This document shows positions 1-8,627 of a DNA stretch of 25,625 bases, in pieces (within the stretch, counting starts at the first letter, position 1; each line of letters begins with the position of its first letter). The notes under the pieces were generated by a model. It did not search any database and was not told where the DNA came from. It saw only the letters and a list, made by a program, of their open reading frames with translations. Source of the stretch: Candidatus Atribacter fermentans (lineage in GTDB: Bacteria; Atribacterota; Atribacteria; Atribacterales; Atribacteraceae); NCBI GenBank assembly GCA_012517485.1, contig JAAYUT010000125.1, forward strand, positions 1 through 25,625. Reading direction: 5' to 3'. A program made the translations under genes and the position numbers.

Positions 1-2242
1 GAGCTTGTTGCCATTTTTTTTCTTGATAGAAAGTATCAGCTACCAAAAAAGCATTTTCTTGTCCTTCAATTTGAGCAAAATAATCCCGAGCTTTTTCTTC
101 TTGTCCCAAATTTCGATAACTGTAACCCAGAGCTTCTAAGGTTTCTTTCCGATATTGACTTTGAGGATAATTTTTATAGAACGATTCTAAAGCTTGAGCT
201 GCTTCTTTCCATTGTTTTTCTTGATAAAAACTCAAGGCATAATAAAATTGAATTTTTTCTCGAAAACGTCCGGACGGAAAACGTAACTGGAATTGCTGAA
301 CGCTAACCCGAGCATCTCGATAGGAGCCCTTTTTCACCATTGCTTCAATCCGTAATGATTCAGCCTCTTCAATAAAGTCAGCATAGGGATATTTCTTCAC
401 TAATTCATTGAGGAATTCAAGCGCTTTGTCCCATTCTCCCAATTGAATATACGAAACACTTGCCCCCCATAAAACCGAGGACTGATCTTCTTCTGTGCTA
501 TTTTCCTCGACAGAACTAGCTTGAGTATAATGATAAGCAGCTTGTTTCCATTGATTCATGCTTCCATATATCTCACCCAAGAGAAGATGTGCTTCCGATA
601 ATCGATTATTCAAAGCAACCGCTTTTTGTAAATAATCAATAGCCTTCCCTTTTTCATTCCAAGAAAAAAGCTCATACCCAACTAAATAAAATTGCCAGGC
701 TTTGTCTAACGGTTGCTCGATTAGATTTAGACTCTTTTCTCTTTCTTTTAAGTATTTATCCTTCTGTCCTAATAAATAATAAGACCGAGCTAAATATTCA
801 TGAGCATCTTGGAAACGAGGACTTTCTTGCACAGCTCGTTCAAAATAAGGTATTGCTTCAACATATTTGGCTTCTTGGTAAAGGTCAAAACCTTGACGGA
901 ATTGAATCAGGGCATTTCTTCCATATTGCTTTTCCTGAATAGTTTTTTCTAAAAAACGTTTTGCCTGACTATCAAAAGGATCAATTTCAATAACTTTTCT
1001 CCAGGTTACTTCGGCATCGGATAATTTTCCCAAATCATAAAGAGTTCTCCCCAACCAATACTGAGCCTCTTTCATATTAGGATTCAATTGGACAGCGTTG
1101 CGAAAGTATCCTTCAGCTGTTTTTAGATCACCATTGGCATAAAAGGTATAACCGGTTCGGTAGGATTCATAGGCATCCTTCCCATATACTGCCGCTTTTC
1201 CAGCTTCACCGGCAAAATATTGGGCTTCTTTAAGAGATGGATCCAAGAAATAGGCTTTATTCCAGTATTCTTGAGCTTCAGCTGATTTTCCTTGGTCATA
1301 AGAAATTTTACCTAAAAGAAAATACGCTTCAGCATTTCCTGGATTCATGTTCAAAGCCTGGTTTATACTCTTTTCAGCCATATCATATTTCTTTTGAGAT
1401 ATATAAGAATTAGCGAGTCTTAAATAGGCTCGTGAAGCTCTTGGTATTGAATTTTTTCCCTTTCCCGTAACTTCGAGAAGGTCGACATACTTCATCCATG
1501 TTTCAACTTCTTTTGCCAACCATCCTGTTTTTTGGTACATATAAGCAAGGTAATAATAACTCTCCAAATACTCTGGGACAGCATCAACGGTTTCTTGTGC
1601 TTGGGCAAAAGCCTCTTTCCAGAGAGGTTTATCGGGAAATTGGGCGCTTCCATAAGTTCGAAGAGCTTCATCCATTTTCTCGACTCCACGATAGAGAGGG
1701 AAAATCAATTGGGGATCATAAATAAACGGTTTTATAGGCTCAGTCAAATCAATGTTGAATGATTTTAAGACTTCGGGAATCATGAGCTGTCGAAACTCAT
1801 TGGGATTGTTGAAATCAAAAACAGTGCTTTTTAAATCAATCATAGCTCCTTGATTTAAATCAAAAAGGCGCATACTCACAACTAAGCGTTCACGATCTCC
1901 AAGTTGACGAATTCGATATGATCCACTTAGAAGATAATCGGCACCAATTCTTTTTCCTAAAACTTGAGCCATCGATTGAACGAGAACGACATTTCGAGAA
2001 ATTTTTGATTCACGGAGCATTTCATCAATAAGGATGTTATCAATTACTTCAATCTGTTCCATATCATCAAGAACATCCTTAATAAGATCTCGAAGATAAA
2101 AACCTAAATATCCATCAACCTCATCTCTAACCGAAAGAGGAAGAATAGCGATAGATGGTATTTCTTGAGCATATGCAGAAAAAATACCTAAAAAAAATAT
2201 CAGGTATATTCCTATTAGTAAGGGGAAAAAGCGGATTTTCAT
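1..2242 (-). CDS. Secreted TPR protein with CsgG/FlgO/TolB-N-like N-terminal domain (partial, 3' end beyond window)
   Basis: One open frame runs without a stop from the ATG at 2242 to the left edge (747 codons seen). Residues 1-26 are a signal peptide (basic start, long hydrophobic stretch, AYA cleavage site), so the protein is exported. Residues about 27-150 resemble the CsgG/FlgO/TolB-N fold: a strand beginning PSIAILPL, then an LRDLIKDVLDD helix, then GADYLLSGSYRI. From about residue 290 TPR units follow one another (for example AEAYFLLGKISYDQGK and KEAQYWLGRTLYDLGK). The last visible part, with QFQLRFPSGRF and FYKNYPQSQY, resembles BamD/YbgF-type repeats. AGAGGTG lies 7 bases before the ATG and overlaps the end of pstB, 15 bases upstream, so co-transcription with pst is likely. 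Function is not known; a periplasmic scaffold or envelope assembly factor is inference. Confidence 0.85.
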   Translation of the reverse strand, partial: MKIRFFPLLIGIYLIFFLGIFSAYAQEIPSIAILPLSVRDEVDGYLGFYLRDLIKDVLDDMEQIEVIDNILIDEMLRESKISRNVVLVQSMAQVLGKRIGADYLLSGSYRIRQLGDRERLVVSMRLFDLNQGAMIDLKSTVFDFNNPNEFRQLMIPEVLKSFNIDLTEPIKPFIYDPQLIFPLYRGVEKMDEALRTYGSAQFPDKPLWKEAFAQAQETVDAVPEYLESYYYLAYMYQKTGWLAKEVETWMKYVDLLEVTGKGKNSIPRASRAYLRLANSYISQKKYDMAEKSINQALNMNPGNAEAYFLLGKISYDQGKSAEAQEYWNKAYFLDPSLKEAQYFAGEAGKAAVYGKDAYESYRTGYTFYANGDLKTAEGYFRNAVQLNPNMKEAQYWLGRTLYDLGKLSDAEVTWRKVIEIDPFDSQAKRFLEKTIQEKQYGRNALIQFRQGFDLYQEAKYVEAIPYFERAVQESPRFQDAHEYLARSYYLLGQKDKYLKEREKSLNLIEQPLDKAWQFYLVGYELFSWNEKGKAIDYLQKAVALNNRLSEAHLLLGEIYGSMNQWKQAAYHYTQASSVEENSTEEDQSSVLWGASVSYIQLGEWDKALEFLNELVKKYPYADFIEEAESLRIEAMVKKGSYRDARVSVQQFQLRFPSGRFREKIQFYYALSFYQEKQWKEAAQALESFYKNYPQSQYRKETLEALGYSYRNLGQEEKARDYFAQIEGQENAFLVADTFYQEKKWQQA

Positions 2243-2257
2243 GAGATTCACCTCTTA

Positions 2258-3022
2258 TCAACCGAATCGACCGGTAAGGTATTCTTCGGTTTCCTTCTTT
2301 TGGGGATTAGTAAAAATTTGATCAGTCAAACCATATTCAATCAGTCGTCCCAACAAGAGAAAGGCAGTGTAATCTGAAGTCCGAGCCGCTTCTTGCATAT
2401 TATGAGTGACAATCACAATGGTATATTTCTCCTTGAGATCTTTGATGAGCTCTTCAATTCGAGCTGTTGCGATTGGATCCAAAGCCGAGGCTGGTTCATC
2501 CATAAGAAGTATTTCCGGTTCAACCGCAATAGCTCGAGCGATACAAAGCCTTTGCTGTTGACCTCCAGAAAGATCAAAAGCCAATGAATTCAAACGATCT
2601 TTCACTTCCTCCCACAACGCAGCGGCTCGTAAACTTTTTTCAACCTGTTCAGCAATAGCCCGGCGATCCTTCCAACCTTGAACTCGAAGTCCATAAGCAA
2701 TATTTTCAAAAATGCTTTTTGGAAATGGGTTTGGTCTTTGAAAGACCATTCCAATTCTCTGTCGAAGTTCTACTGGATCAACCTCTTCACCATATATATT
2801 CTGATTCTCAAAAATGATTTCACCACGAATTGAAAAATTTTCTATAAAGTCGTTCATACGATTGATACTCCGTAAAAGAGTTGACTTGCCACATCCAGAT
2901 GGACCTATAATTGCTGTAACTCGATTGTCTGGTATTTCAAGACTGATATCGTATAATATTTGCTTTTCTCCAAAAAAGGAATTAAAATTTAAAACTTTTA
3001 ATTTGCTTTCATCCTTATTCAT
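2258..3022 (-). CDS. pstB: Phosphate ABC transporter ATP-binding protein PstB
   Basis: This is the cytoplasmic ATPase that drives phosphate import through PstC and PstA. At 254 residues it has the normal family length. The full ABC motif set is visible: Walker A GPSGCGKS at 40-47, Q-loop Q95 in the PstB-typical FQRPNPFPKS, signature LSGGQQQR at 151-158, Walker B ILLMDEP at 171-177 and the switch histidine at 207. The FQRPNPFP segment separates PstB from most other ABC ATPases. The start is ATG with GGTG a few bases upstream, and it begins 4 bases after the pstA stop. No phoU follows as it does in many pst operons; a TPR gene takes that place. Confidence 0.97.
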   Translation of the reverse strand: MNKDESKLKVLNFNSFFGEKQILYDISLEIPDNRVTAIIGPSGCGKSTLLRSINRMNDFIENFSIRGEIIFENQNIYGEEVDPVELRQRIGMVFQRPNPFPKSIFENIAYGLRVQGWKDRRAIAEQVEKSLRAAALWEEVKDRLNSLAFDLSGGQQQRLCIARAIAVEPEILLMDEPASALDPIATARIEELIKDLKEKYTIVIVTHNMQEAARTSDYTAFLLLGRLIEYGLTDQIFTNPQKKETEEYLTGRFG

Positions 3023-3026
3023 GCTT

Positions 3027-3893
3027 TCACCACTTTCGAACTGATCTTGATCGCCGCCTAAGATATATTGCCAAAAAGTTCACCAAGAGAACCATAATGA
3101 GAAGGACCAAGGCAGTGCCATAGGCAATTGGCACTTGTTTTTCAGGGCGAGTCCCTTCAGTCATTAAACCATATATATGATAGGGAAGTGCTAAAACACG
3201 ATCAAAAATTGAACGAGGAAGTCCTCGAGCATAGAAAGCTGCAGCTGTAAACAAAATAGGAGCTGTTTCGCCTGCGACCCTTCCAACCGAAAGAATTAAA
3301 CCGGTTAAAATTCCAGGAAGAGCAGCTGGAAGAACAACTCGACGGATAGTAACCCATTTGGTTGCTCCAAGAGCATGAGAAGCTTCTCGAAAGGAAAGAG
3401 GTACTGTTTTTAACGCTTCCTCAACAGAAGTGATGACGATTGGTAGAGCCATAATCCCTAAAGTAAGCGATCCAGAAAGAAGAGAAACTCCAAATCCAAA
3501 AAATTTAACAAATATTCCCAAACCAAACAAGCCAAAAACGACTGAAGGTACACCTGCCAAGCAATGTATTGCTAATCGAAGCAGTGAAACCATTACCGAT
3601 GGTTTTGCATATTCTTCTAAATAGACCGCCGAAAAAACCCCCAGGGGAAGTGAAACAACAATACTGCCGATTATAAGATAAAACGTCCCGACTATTGCTG
3701 GAAGAATTCCTCCTTCAGTCATACCTCGTGAGGGTAAAGTTGTGAGAAATTCCCAATTTATAACTTTATAACCACGAGCAACCAAAAAATAAACAATAAA
3801 ACCCAGGGCAAAACAAATAGTAACTATCGAGAGAAAAAAGATAAAAAACCAGATTTTTTGAGATAAATACTTCATTTTTAAGCGAATATCCAC
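3027..3893 (-). CDS. pstA: Phosphate ABC transporter permease PstA
   Basis: Inner-membrane permease half of the phosphate importer, 288 residues with about six hydrophobic segments. The EAA loop that contacts PstB is clear at about residues 160-190 (VPLSFREASHALGATKW). The N-terminal GYKVINWEFLTTLP and GGILPAIVGTFYLI segments are typical of PstA. The start is GTG at 3893, one base after the pstC stop, with GGTGAG about five bases upstream. An internal ATG at 3875 is possible but has no well-placed ribosome site. Despite the shared name, this is unrelated to the c-di-AMP receptor also called PstA/DarA encoded at 11070-11408. Confidence 0.95.
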   Translation of the reverse strand: MDIRLKMKYLSQKIWFFIFFLSIVTICFALGFIVYFLVARGYKVINWEFLTTLPSRGMTEGGILPAIVGTFYLIIGSIVVSLPLGVFSAVYLEEYAKPSVMVSLLRLAIHCLAGVPSVVFGLFGLGIFVKFFGFGVSLLSGSLTLGIMALPIVITSVEEALKTVPLSFREASHALGATKWVTIRRVVLPAALPGILTGLILSVGRVAGETAPILFTAAAFYARGLPRSIFDRVLALPYHIYGLMTEGTRPEKQVPIAYGTALVLLIMVLLVNFLAIYLRRRSRSVRKW

Positions 3894-3894
3894 C

Positions 3895-4794
3895 TTATCT
3901 CACCCGGGTATGGTATTTTTGAGCTAATCGATCAACTAAAATATTTAAAAGAAATGTGATGAGAAATAAAACAATCGCAATAGCAAATAATGAATGATAG
4001 TGAAGACTTCCTACTGGTGCTTCTCCCATCTCAGCTGCAATGGTTGCTGTCATGGTTCGAACCGGTTGGAAAAAACTGGTAGGAATAACCGCTGCTCCAC
4101 CGGCTACCATTAATACTGTCATAGTTTCACCAATAATTCGTCCGGCACCAAGAATCACTGCTGCACCCAGACCTGAGTAAGAAGCGGGTATAATGACTTT
4201 CCTTATTGTTTCCCAATGAGTTGCTCCAACCGAAAATGAAGCTTCTCGATAACTCTTGGGAACCGAACTGATAGCATCTTCAGCTGTACTGACTATTGAG
4301 GGAATGGCCATAATCCCTAAAATGATTGAGGCAGTAAAAGCAGTTAAACCAGTGGGAAGAGAAAAAAGGTCTTTTAATAGTGGACTGAGAATAACCATTC
4401 CAAAAAAACCATATACCACTGAGGGAATACCAGCTAACATTTCAATAACTGGTTTTAAGATTTCTCTTAGCTTTTTTGGACAAAGTTCAGCAAGAAATAT
4501 TGCTGAAAAAAGACCTAAAGGAATTGCAAAAATTAAGGCACCAATGGTTACCCACAGTGATCCAAGGATTAAGGGGAGAATGCCTAAACGAGGTGGTTCA
4601 GATGTTGGGTACCATCTTTTTCCAAAAAGGAATTGTGAAAGTGTAACTTCGCGAAAAGTTGGTAATCCTTCAACAAAGAGAACAACAATAATTCCAATTA
4701 AAAACAAAAGGGAAGAAAGAGCAACTAAAAACAAAATAACTTCGGCAAATTCACGGTGCGCTTTAATACAAAACACCTCCCGTACCAAATCCAT
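3895..4794 (-). CDS. pstC: Phosphate ABC transporter permease PstC (start uncertain)
   Basis: Second permease of the phosphate importer, with about six membrane segments. Its EAA loop VPKSYREASFSVGATHW, the segment GMVILSPLL and the conserved EMLAGIPSVVYGFFG identify PstC. The start is not settled. The longest frame opens with TTG at 4821, but that codon overlaps a candidate -10 box. The ATG at 4794, used here, has no clear ribosome site. A strong GGGAGGTG at 4774-4781 sits 6 bases before an in-frame ATT at 4767, which would put the start at LKAHREFAEV-like position KAHREFAEV, close to the first membrane helix as is usual for PstC. No substrate-binding pstS lies upstream; rsmI does, 76 bases before the longest frame. 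Confidence 0.93.
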   Translation of the reverse strand: MDLVREVFCIKAHREFAEVILFLVALSSLLFLIGIIVVLFVEGLPTFREVTLSQFLFGKRWYPTSEPPRLGILPLILGSLWVTIGALIFAIPLGLFSAIFLAELCPKKLREILKPVIEMLAGIPSVVYGFFGMVILSPLLKDLFSLPTGLTAFTASIILGIMAIPSIVSTAEDAISSVPKSYREASFSVGATHWETIRKVIIPASYSGLGAAVILGAGRIIGETMTVLMVAGGAAVIPTSFFQPVRTMTATIAAEMGEAPVGSLHYHSLFAIAIVLFLITFLLNILVDRLAQKYHTRVR

Positions 4795-4820
4795 TAAACC
4801 AATTTTCAGGGATAAAATCA

Positions 4821-4849
4821 ATTCTACAATGTTTGAAAAGGGGTATTAA
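4821..4849 (-). promoter_or_regulatory. Candidate promoter for the pst genes
   Basis: Read on the minus strand, TTAATA (4849-4844) is followed after 17 bases by TAGAAT (4826-4821). These match the sigma-70 consensus at 4 of 6 and 5 of 6 positions. Transcription would begin near 4814, downstream of the TTG at 4821, which speaks for a later pstC start. The site sits in the short gap between rsmI and pstC, so pst could be expressed apart from the stress cluster. Such matches are common in AT-rich DNA. Confidence 0.35.
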
Positions 4850-4897
4850 AGTCCACTCCAAGTTATGCCTTCTAAATCAAAATTTTAAGGCTGACCC

Positions 4898-5779
4898 TCA
4901 GAAAAGATTTTTTTCCTTTTCCTGATCAAAAAGATTTTTTTGAAGTTTCAACTCAAGCTTTACCCTATTCTTTTTAAGTCTAAAAATAACGCTGGTCAAT
5001 TCTACAACATCTTTTTCAGAATGACCAGTCAATAAGAGTTGTTTTATACAATTCTGAACCAAAGGTAAAATTCCTTTTTCGTCAACCGATTTTCCCTCTA
5101 TTACTAATACAATTTCACCTTGAATGGTTTTTTTCTGATTTAATTTTTCAACTAGCTCTTGTAAGGTACCTCTTATTATTTCTTGATGTATTTTCGTTAA
5201 TTCACGGCAAAGGACTGCCTTTCTTTCTTCTCCAATCAGGTTTTGAATTTCTTGAAGTGTTGTCAGGATTCTCTTAGGTGACTCATAAAGTACAATAGCT
5301 TGTGATGAAAAAAGAGATTGTTCTAATATTTTTTTTCGTTCCCCCCCTGATCTGGGAAGAAAACCTAAAAATAGATAACCATTTAAAGAAAACCCGGAAT
5401 AGACTACTGCTGGCAATACTGCTGATGCACCTGGTAACACTTCAAAATTAATATTGTTTTGAATCAGTTGGTTAATAATCTCCATTCCTGGATCTTGAAT
5501 TCCTGGCATCCCAGCATCAGTGATCAAAGCAATACTTTTCCCGCTTCTTAAGTGAGTGAGGATTTTTTGAATTGCAGTTTGGTAATTATGAGCATGGTAG
5601 GGAAATAGCGGTTTTTGGATTGAATAACGTTGTAAAAGTTTTCTTGATACTCTAGTATCTTCACAGGCAATAAGATCAACCTGTTTTAATACCAATACCG
5701 TACGGTAAGTAATATCTCCCAAGTTCCCAATGGGAGTGGGACAAATAAAAAACCTGCCCCACTCTGAAGCATTTTTCAT
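4898..5779 (-). CDS. rsmI: 16S rRNA 2'-O-ribose C1402 methyltransferase RsmI
   Basis: Cytoplasmic SAM-dependent methylase that modifies the ribose of C1402 in 16S rRNA. The tetrapyrrole-methylase fold shows its landmarks: CPTPIGNLGDITYR near the N-terminus, ACEDTRVSRKLL, LITDAGMPGIQDPG, LPGASAVLPA, FLGFLPR and ESPKRI. I place the start at ATG 5779, giving 293 residues, because PTPIGNLGD normally lies near the N-terminus. A TTG at 5797 would add six residues and overlap htrA by 13 bases; neither has a strong ribosome site. The gap to htrA is 5 bases. In Bacillus rsmI lies downstream of ricT in the same neighbourhood, so this gene closes the conserved tmk-to-rsmI block despite the stress genes in between. 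Confidence 0.95.
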   Translation of the reverse strand: MKNASEWGRFFICPTPIGNLGDITYRTVLVLKQVDLIACEDTRVSRKLLQRYSIQKPLFPYHAHNYQTAIQKILTHLRSGKSIALITDAGMPGIQDPGMEIINQLIQNNINFEVLPGASAVLPAVVYSGFSLNGYLFLGFLPRSGGERKKILEQSLFSSQAIVLYESPKRILTTLQEIQNLIGEERKAVLCRELTKIHQEIIRGTLQELVEKLNQKKTIQGEIVLVIEGKSVDEKGILPLVQNCIKQLLLTGHSEKDVVELTSVIFRLKKNRVKLELKLQKNLFDQEKEKNLF

Positions 5780-5784
5780 GGTAC

Positions 5785-7203
5785 TCACTGATTCCAATTT
5801 TTCACTTTCAATGGTACAAAATAAGTTCGTCCTCTTCGATTTACTAAAAGAATAACAGTATCACCCGGTTCAATCATAGATAAAACGGTATTCCAATCCT
5901 GAAGGTTTTGGATTGTTTGACGGTTCAACTGAAGAATGACATCTCCTTCTTGTAAGTAACCTGATTTGATTAATTCTTGTGAGTCAATTCGAGTGATTAC
6001 AACTCCTACTCGTGTTCTTAAATTATATTTCTTAGTTAATTCAGGAGTGATTTCTTCAACTTCAAAACCGAGTTGAAGTTTTGGTGACAGGGCTGAAGAT
6101 ATTCCTCCTTCATTGATCATTTCCTCTAAGATAACCAAAATTTCTTTTGTTTGGTTATCTCTCCAAATCGATAGCTCAACCTGTGTACCTGGTTTTTTAT
6201 CTCGAATTGCTAAATGAAATGCTGCGGAATCGATAATTTCTTGATTATTAACTTTTAAAATAATATCACCACGCTGAATACCAGCTTTTGAAGCTGGACT
6301 ATTCGGAACAACGTCGGCAACTAAAGCTCCTTTTGGTTCTTTTAGCCCAAACTGTTGAAACATATCAGACGTGATATCCTGAAGATAAATCCCTATCCAG
6401 GAACGAACGACTTTGCCAGTTTGAATTAATGGGTCTAATAAACTTTTTGCCATGTTAATTGGGATAGCAAATCCAACTCCCTGAGCATAAGGAAGAATAG
6501 CAGTATTAATTCCGATAACTTCACCTTTGATATTCAATAATGGTCCCCCACTATTGCCAGGATTAATAGCAGCATCGGTTTGTAAAAAATTCTCATATTC
6601 CCTTCCTGAGTCTCCGGAGTAGATTGGTCTCCCTTTGGCGCTCAAAACACCAACTGTTACTGTATGTGATAGGCCATATGGATTCCCGATTGCAATCACC
6701 CACTCTCCAACTCGAGCTTGATCTGAATCACCCAAAGGAAGGGCTGGAAGATTGGTCGCATCTACTTTTATGATGGCAATATCGGTTAATGAATCAGACC
6801 CTATGACCTTTCCATCATATTTCCGTCCGTCCTTGAAAGTTACCTTGATTTGTTCAGCACCTTGAATAACATGTTCATTGGTAAGAATATACCCATCTGA
6901 TCGAAAGATAAACCCTGTGCCTAAACCCTTTTGAGGAATTCGCCTTTCTTCTGGTTGCGGTGAAAAACCAAAAAAATCTTGAAAAAAGGGGTCATTAAAA
7001 AAGGGCGCAAAGGGATTACGGTAGGTTTTATAAGAAAGTGTATCAACATAGACTACAGACGGTGCGACTTTTTCTACGATATCTGCTACAATATTAGTTT
7101 CTTCGGGCATGACTGAATTGACAGCTTGAACCCAACCAGTTAAAGTAAAAAGAAATAAAGAACAAAAAAATAGGAAAAATCTTAACTTCTCTTTTTTATC
7201 CAT
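5785..7203 (-). CDS. htrA: HtrA/DegP/MucD-type periplasmic serine protease with two PDZ domains
   Basis: Quality-control protease that degrades or refolds damaged envelope proteins. Numbered from the ATG at 7203 (472 residues), an N-terminal hydrophobic segment (about 7-27) is a signal peptide or anchor. The trypsin-like domain carries the triad His111 (LTNEHVIQGA), Asp141 (SLTDIAIIKV) and Ser218 (NPGNSGGPL). Two PDZ domains follow, the first containing PNSPASKAGIQRGD and the second SGYLQEGDVILQLNRQ. The longest frame starts with TTG at 7236 inside rseB, but GGAGGAG nine bases before the ATG at 7203 and the signal peptide right after it fix the shorter start, 4 bases after the rseB stop. Position downstream of rseB matches mucD in the Pseudomonas algT-mucABCD cluster. 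Confidence 0.96.
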   Translation of the reverse strand: MDKKEKLRFFLFFCSLFLFTLTGWVQAVNSVMPEETNIVADIVEKVAPSVVYVDTLSYKTYRNPFAPFFNDPFFQDFFGFSPQPEERRIPQKGLGTGFIFRSDGYILTNEHVIQGAEQIKVTFKDGRKYDGKVIGSDSLTDIAIIKVDATNLPALPLGDSDQARVGEWVIAIGNPYGLSHTVTVGVLSAKGRPIYSGDSGREYENFLQTDAAINPGNSGGPLLNIKGEVIGINTAILPYAQGVGFAIPINMAKSLLDPLIQTGKVVRSWIGIYLQDITSDMFQQFGLKEPKGALVADVVPNSPASKAGIQRGDIILKVNNQEIIDSAAFHLAIRDKKPGTQVELSIWRDNQTKEILVILEEMINEGGISSALSPKLQLGFEVEEITPELTKKYNLRTRVGVVITRIDSQELIKSGYLQEGDVILQLNRQTIQNLQDWNTVLSMIEPGDTVILLVNRRGRTYFVPLKVKNWNQ

Positions 7204-7207
7204 ATCA

Positions 7208-8173
7208 TTAATCTCCTCCATCAACGATTGATTCAAATATTTTACTTAAAATTTCATGACTCATGTTTCCAACCAAATAAATTTGCCTCCCCATTTTTTC
7301 TCCGATAAGAGTGGTGAGTTCACCATTTTTTTTAATGACAATTTTTCGAACAGGGTTGGAATTCTTTGAAGGTGGAGGTAAGAGAGTTTGAAACATCGAA
7401 AAAAAGTTTATCCCATCGCTAAATACCATTTGGTACATCTTCCCCTGATCGCCTTCTACAAGGTAAGATCGACGTAAAGAATAGCCAGGGGGGAGTAAAC
7501 GAGGAAATAACATTCTTTTCCGATTAAAAAGAACCTCGGGAAAATTATTTTTCTTTTGAGCGACTTGATCCATAATTTGGAAAATTTTCCAAATTCGATC
7601 ATCGGTAGGGTGATCAATACGATAAACAAATTCTCCCTGTTTTATCACCTGTCCTTCATGAGAATAATAAGTTTGACTAATAAGGGCTTGTCTTTCATCT
7701 AAAAGAAAAGATTTTACGACCTGATTATTTTCACGGGATAGGATCATCACGCTATCTTCTTCAACGTTGACCAAATAATTTGAAACTAATATATCAATAT
7801 TATCTTCTCCCAGAGGAAGAAAAGGGAGATCAAAACCAGGATACACCGCAGTAATCATTTGTTTCTCTTCATCGTAAATAAATCGATAAGTTCCATCGCC
7901 AATAATATAATGATGGGGATTGTCAAGATTGATCCAACCAAAACCAAAACCGGGAATATACACAACCTCATAAAAAATGCTTTCATTTTCATCGGTATAA
8001 TCAGTGAGTTTCCAAATACCCCAATAACTGTAGGCAGTGCTATTTTGGATAATTCGTTTTAAAAAAAGACGGCCTTCTTCAGGACTCAAAATACGAGCTT
8101 GAGCAGAAAAAGAAACAATAAGAGAGATCAGAAGAATAATAATGAACACAGTATATAAATTTGATACTTTCAT
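7208..8173 (-). CDS. rseB: MucB/RseB-like periplasmic regulator of the ECF sigma pathway
   Basis: Exported protein of 321 residues. Residues 1-26 form a signal peptide ending SAQA. The first two thirds fit the LolA-like lipid-sensing domain of RseB: GTYRFIYDEE and DERQALISQTYY are typical strands. A smaller C-terminal domain from about 215 contains LPPGYSL (227-233) and VFSDGINFFSMF (250-261), the hallmark of MucB/RseB. In E. coli RseB binds the anti-sigma factor in the periplasm, protects it from cleavage and lets go when envelope lipids mislocalise. Here its start codon overlaps the anti-sigma stop (ATGA), and htrA follows, so the same role is likely. Sequence similarity is moderate; gene order carries much of the call. 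Confidence 0.85.
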   Translation of the reverse strand: MKVSNLYTVFIIILLISLIVSFSAQARILSPEEGRLFLKRIIQNSTAYSYWGIWKLTDYTDENESIFYEVVYIPGFGFGWINLDNPHHYIIGDGTYRFIYDEEKQMITAVYPGFDLPFLPLGEDNIDILVSNYLVNVEEDSVMILSRENNQVVKSFLLDERQALISQTYYSHEGQVIKQGEFVYRIDHPTDDRIWKIFQIMDQVAQKKNNFPEVLFNRKRMLFPRLLPPGYSLRRSYLVEGDQGKMYQMVFSDGINFFSMFQTLLPPPSKNSNPVRKIVIKKNGELTTLIGEKMGRQIYLVGNMSHEILSKIFESIVDGGD

Positions 8174-8622
8174 TCCCAGTCATTCGAAACTTGTTTTAGA
8201 AAATTCACTTCGACTCTCCCTGGATTTTTAGGGACGTCATAACTATCACCAGAAAGATTCCGATGTATCTCTCCAATAGCCATATCGGCATTCGATCCAA
8301 GCATAATGTCTTTATAAATAGGGAGAAAAAAAACAAAAAAAAGAATAACAATACAAGCTAAAACTGAAAAAAGAAGAACCTCTTTCATTCGGCGACCTTT
8401 TGCTTGAGATTGTAAGACTTCATAATGGATCTCATAGTCAACTCGAGGCTCAAAAAACCGCCCAAACTGGCTAATCAACCCCTTCATAGATCGAATTTTC
8501 TTAAATTCCAATTCACATTGAGAACAGACAAAAAGGTGTCTTCGTACTTCTTTCCGTTCTTCTTCAGACAACTCATTATCAAGATAAGCTGAAAGTAATT
8601 TTCTTATCCGTTCACATTCCAT
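8170..8622 (-). CDS. Membrane anti-sigma factor with zinc-finger (ZAS) domain
   Basis: Single-pass membrane protein of 150 residues that should hold the adjacent ECF sigma factor inactive. The cytoplasmic zf-HC2/ZAS domain has Cys3, His29, Cys33 and Cys36 in the HxxxCxxC arrangement. A membrane helix covers about 81-103 and the remaining 47 residues would be periplasmic, where RseB could bind. The start is the ATG at 8622: GGAG lies about nine bases upstream and the gap to the rpoE stop is 5 bases. A TTG at 8637 would overlap rpoE. Unlike E. coli RseA it is a zinc-finger type, so release of sigma might depend on redox or zinc state as well as proteolysis; that is inference. Confidence 0.9.
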   Translation of the reverse strand: MECERIRKLLSAYLDNELSEEERKEVRRHLFVCSQCELEFKKIRSMKGLISQFGRFFEPRVDYEIHYEVLQSQAKGRRMKEVLLFSVLACIVILFFVFFLPIYKDIMLGSNADMAIGEIHRNLSGDSYDVPKNPGRVEVNFLKQVSNDWE

Positions 8623-8627
8623 AATTC

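Noticed and set aside
4256..4849. 197-codon plus-strand open frame opposite pstC
   Set aside because: It lies wholly antisense to a well-conserved permease, its peptide is rich in Lys, Ile, Thr and Pro without any motif, and no ribosome site supports it.
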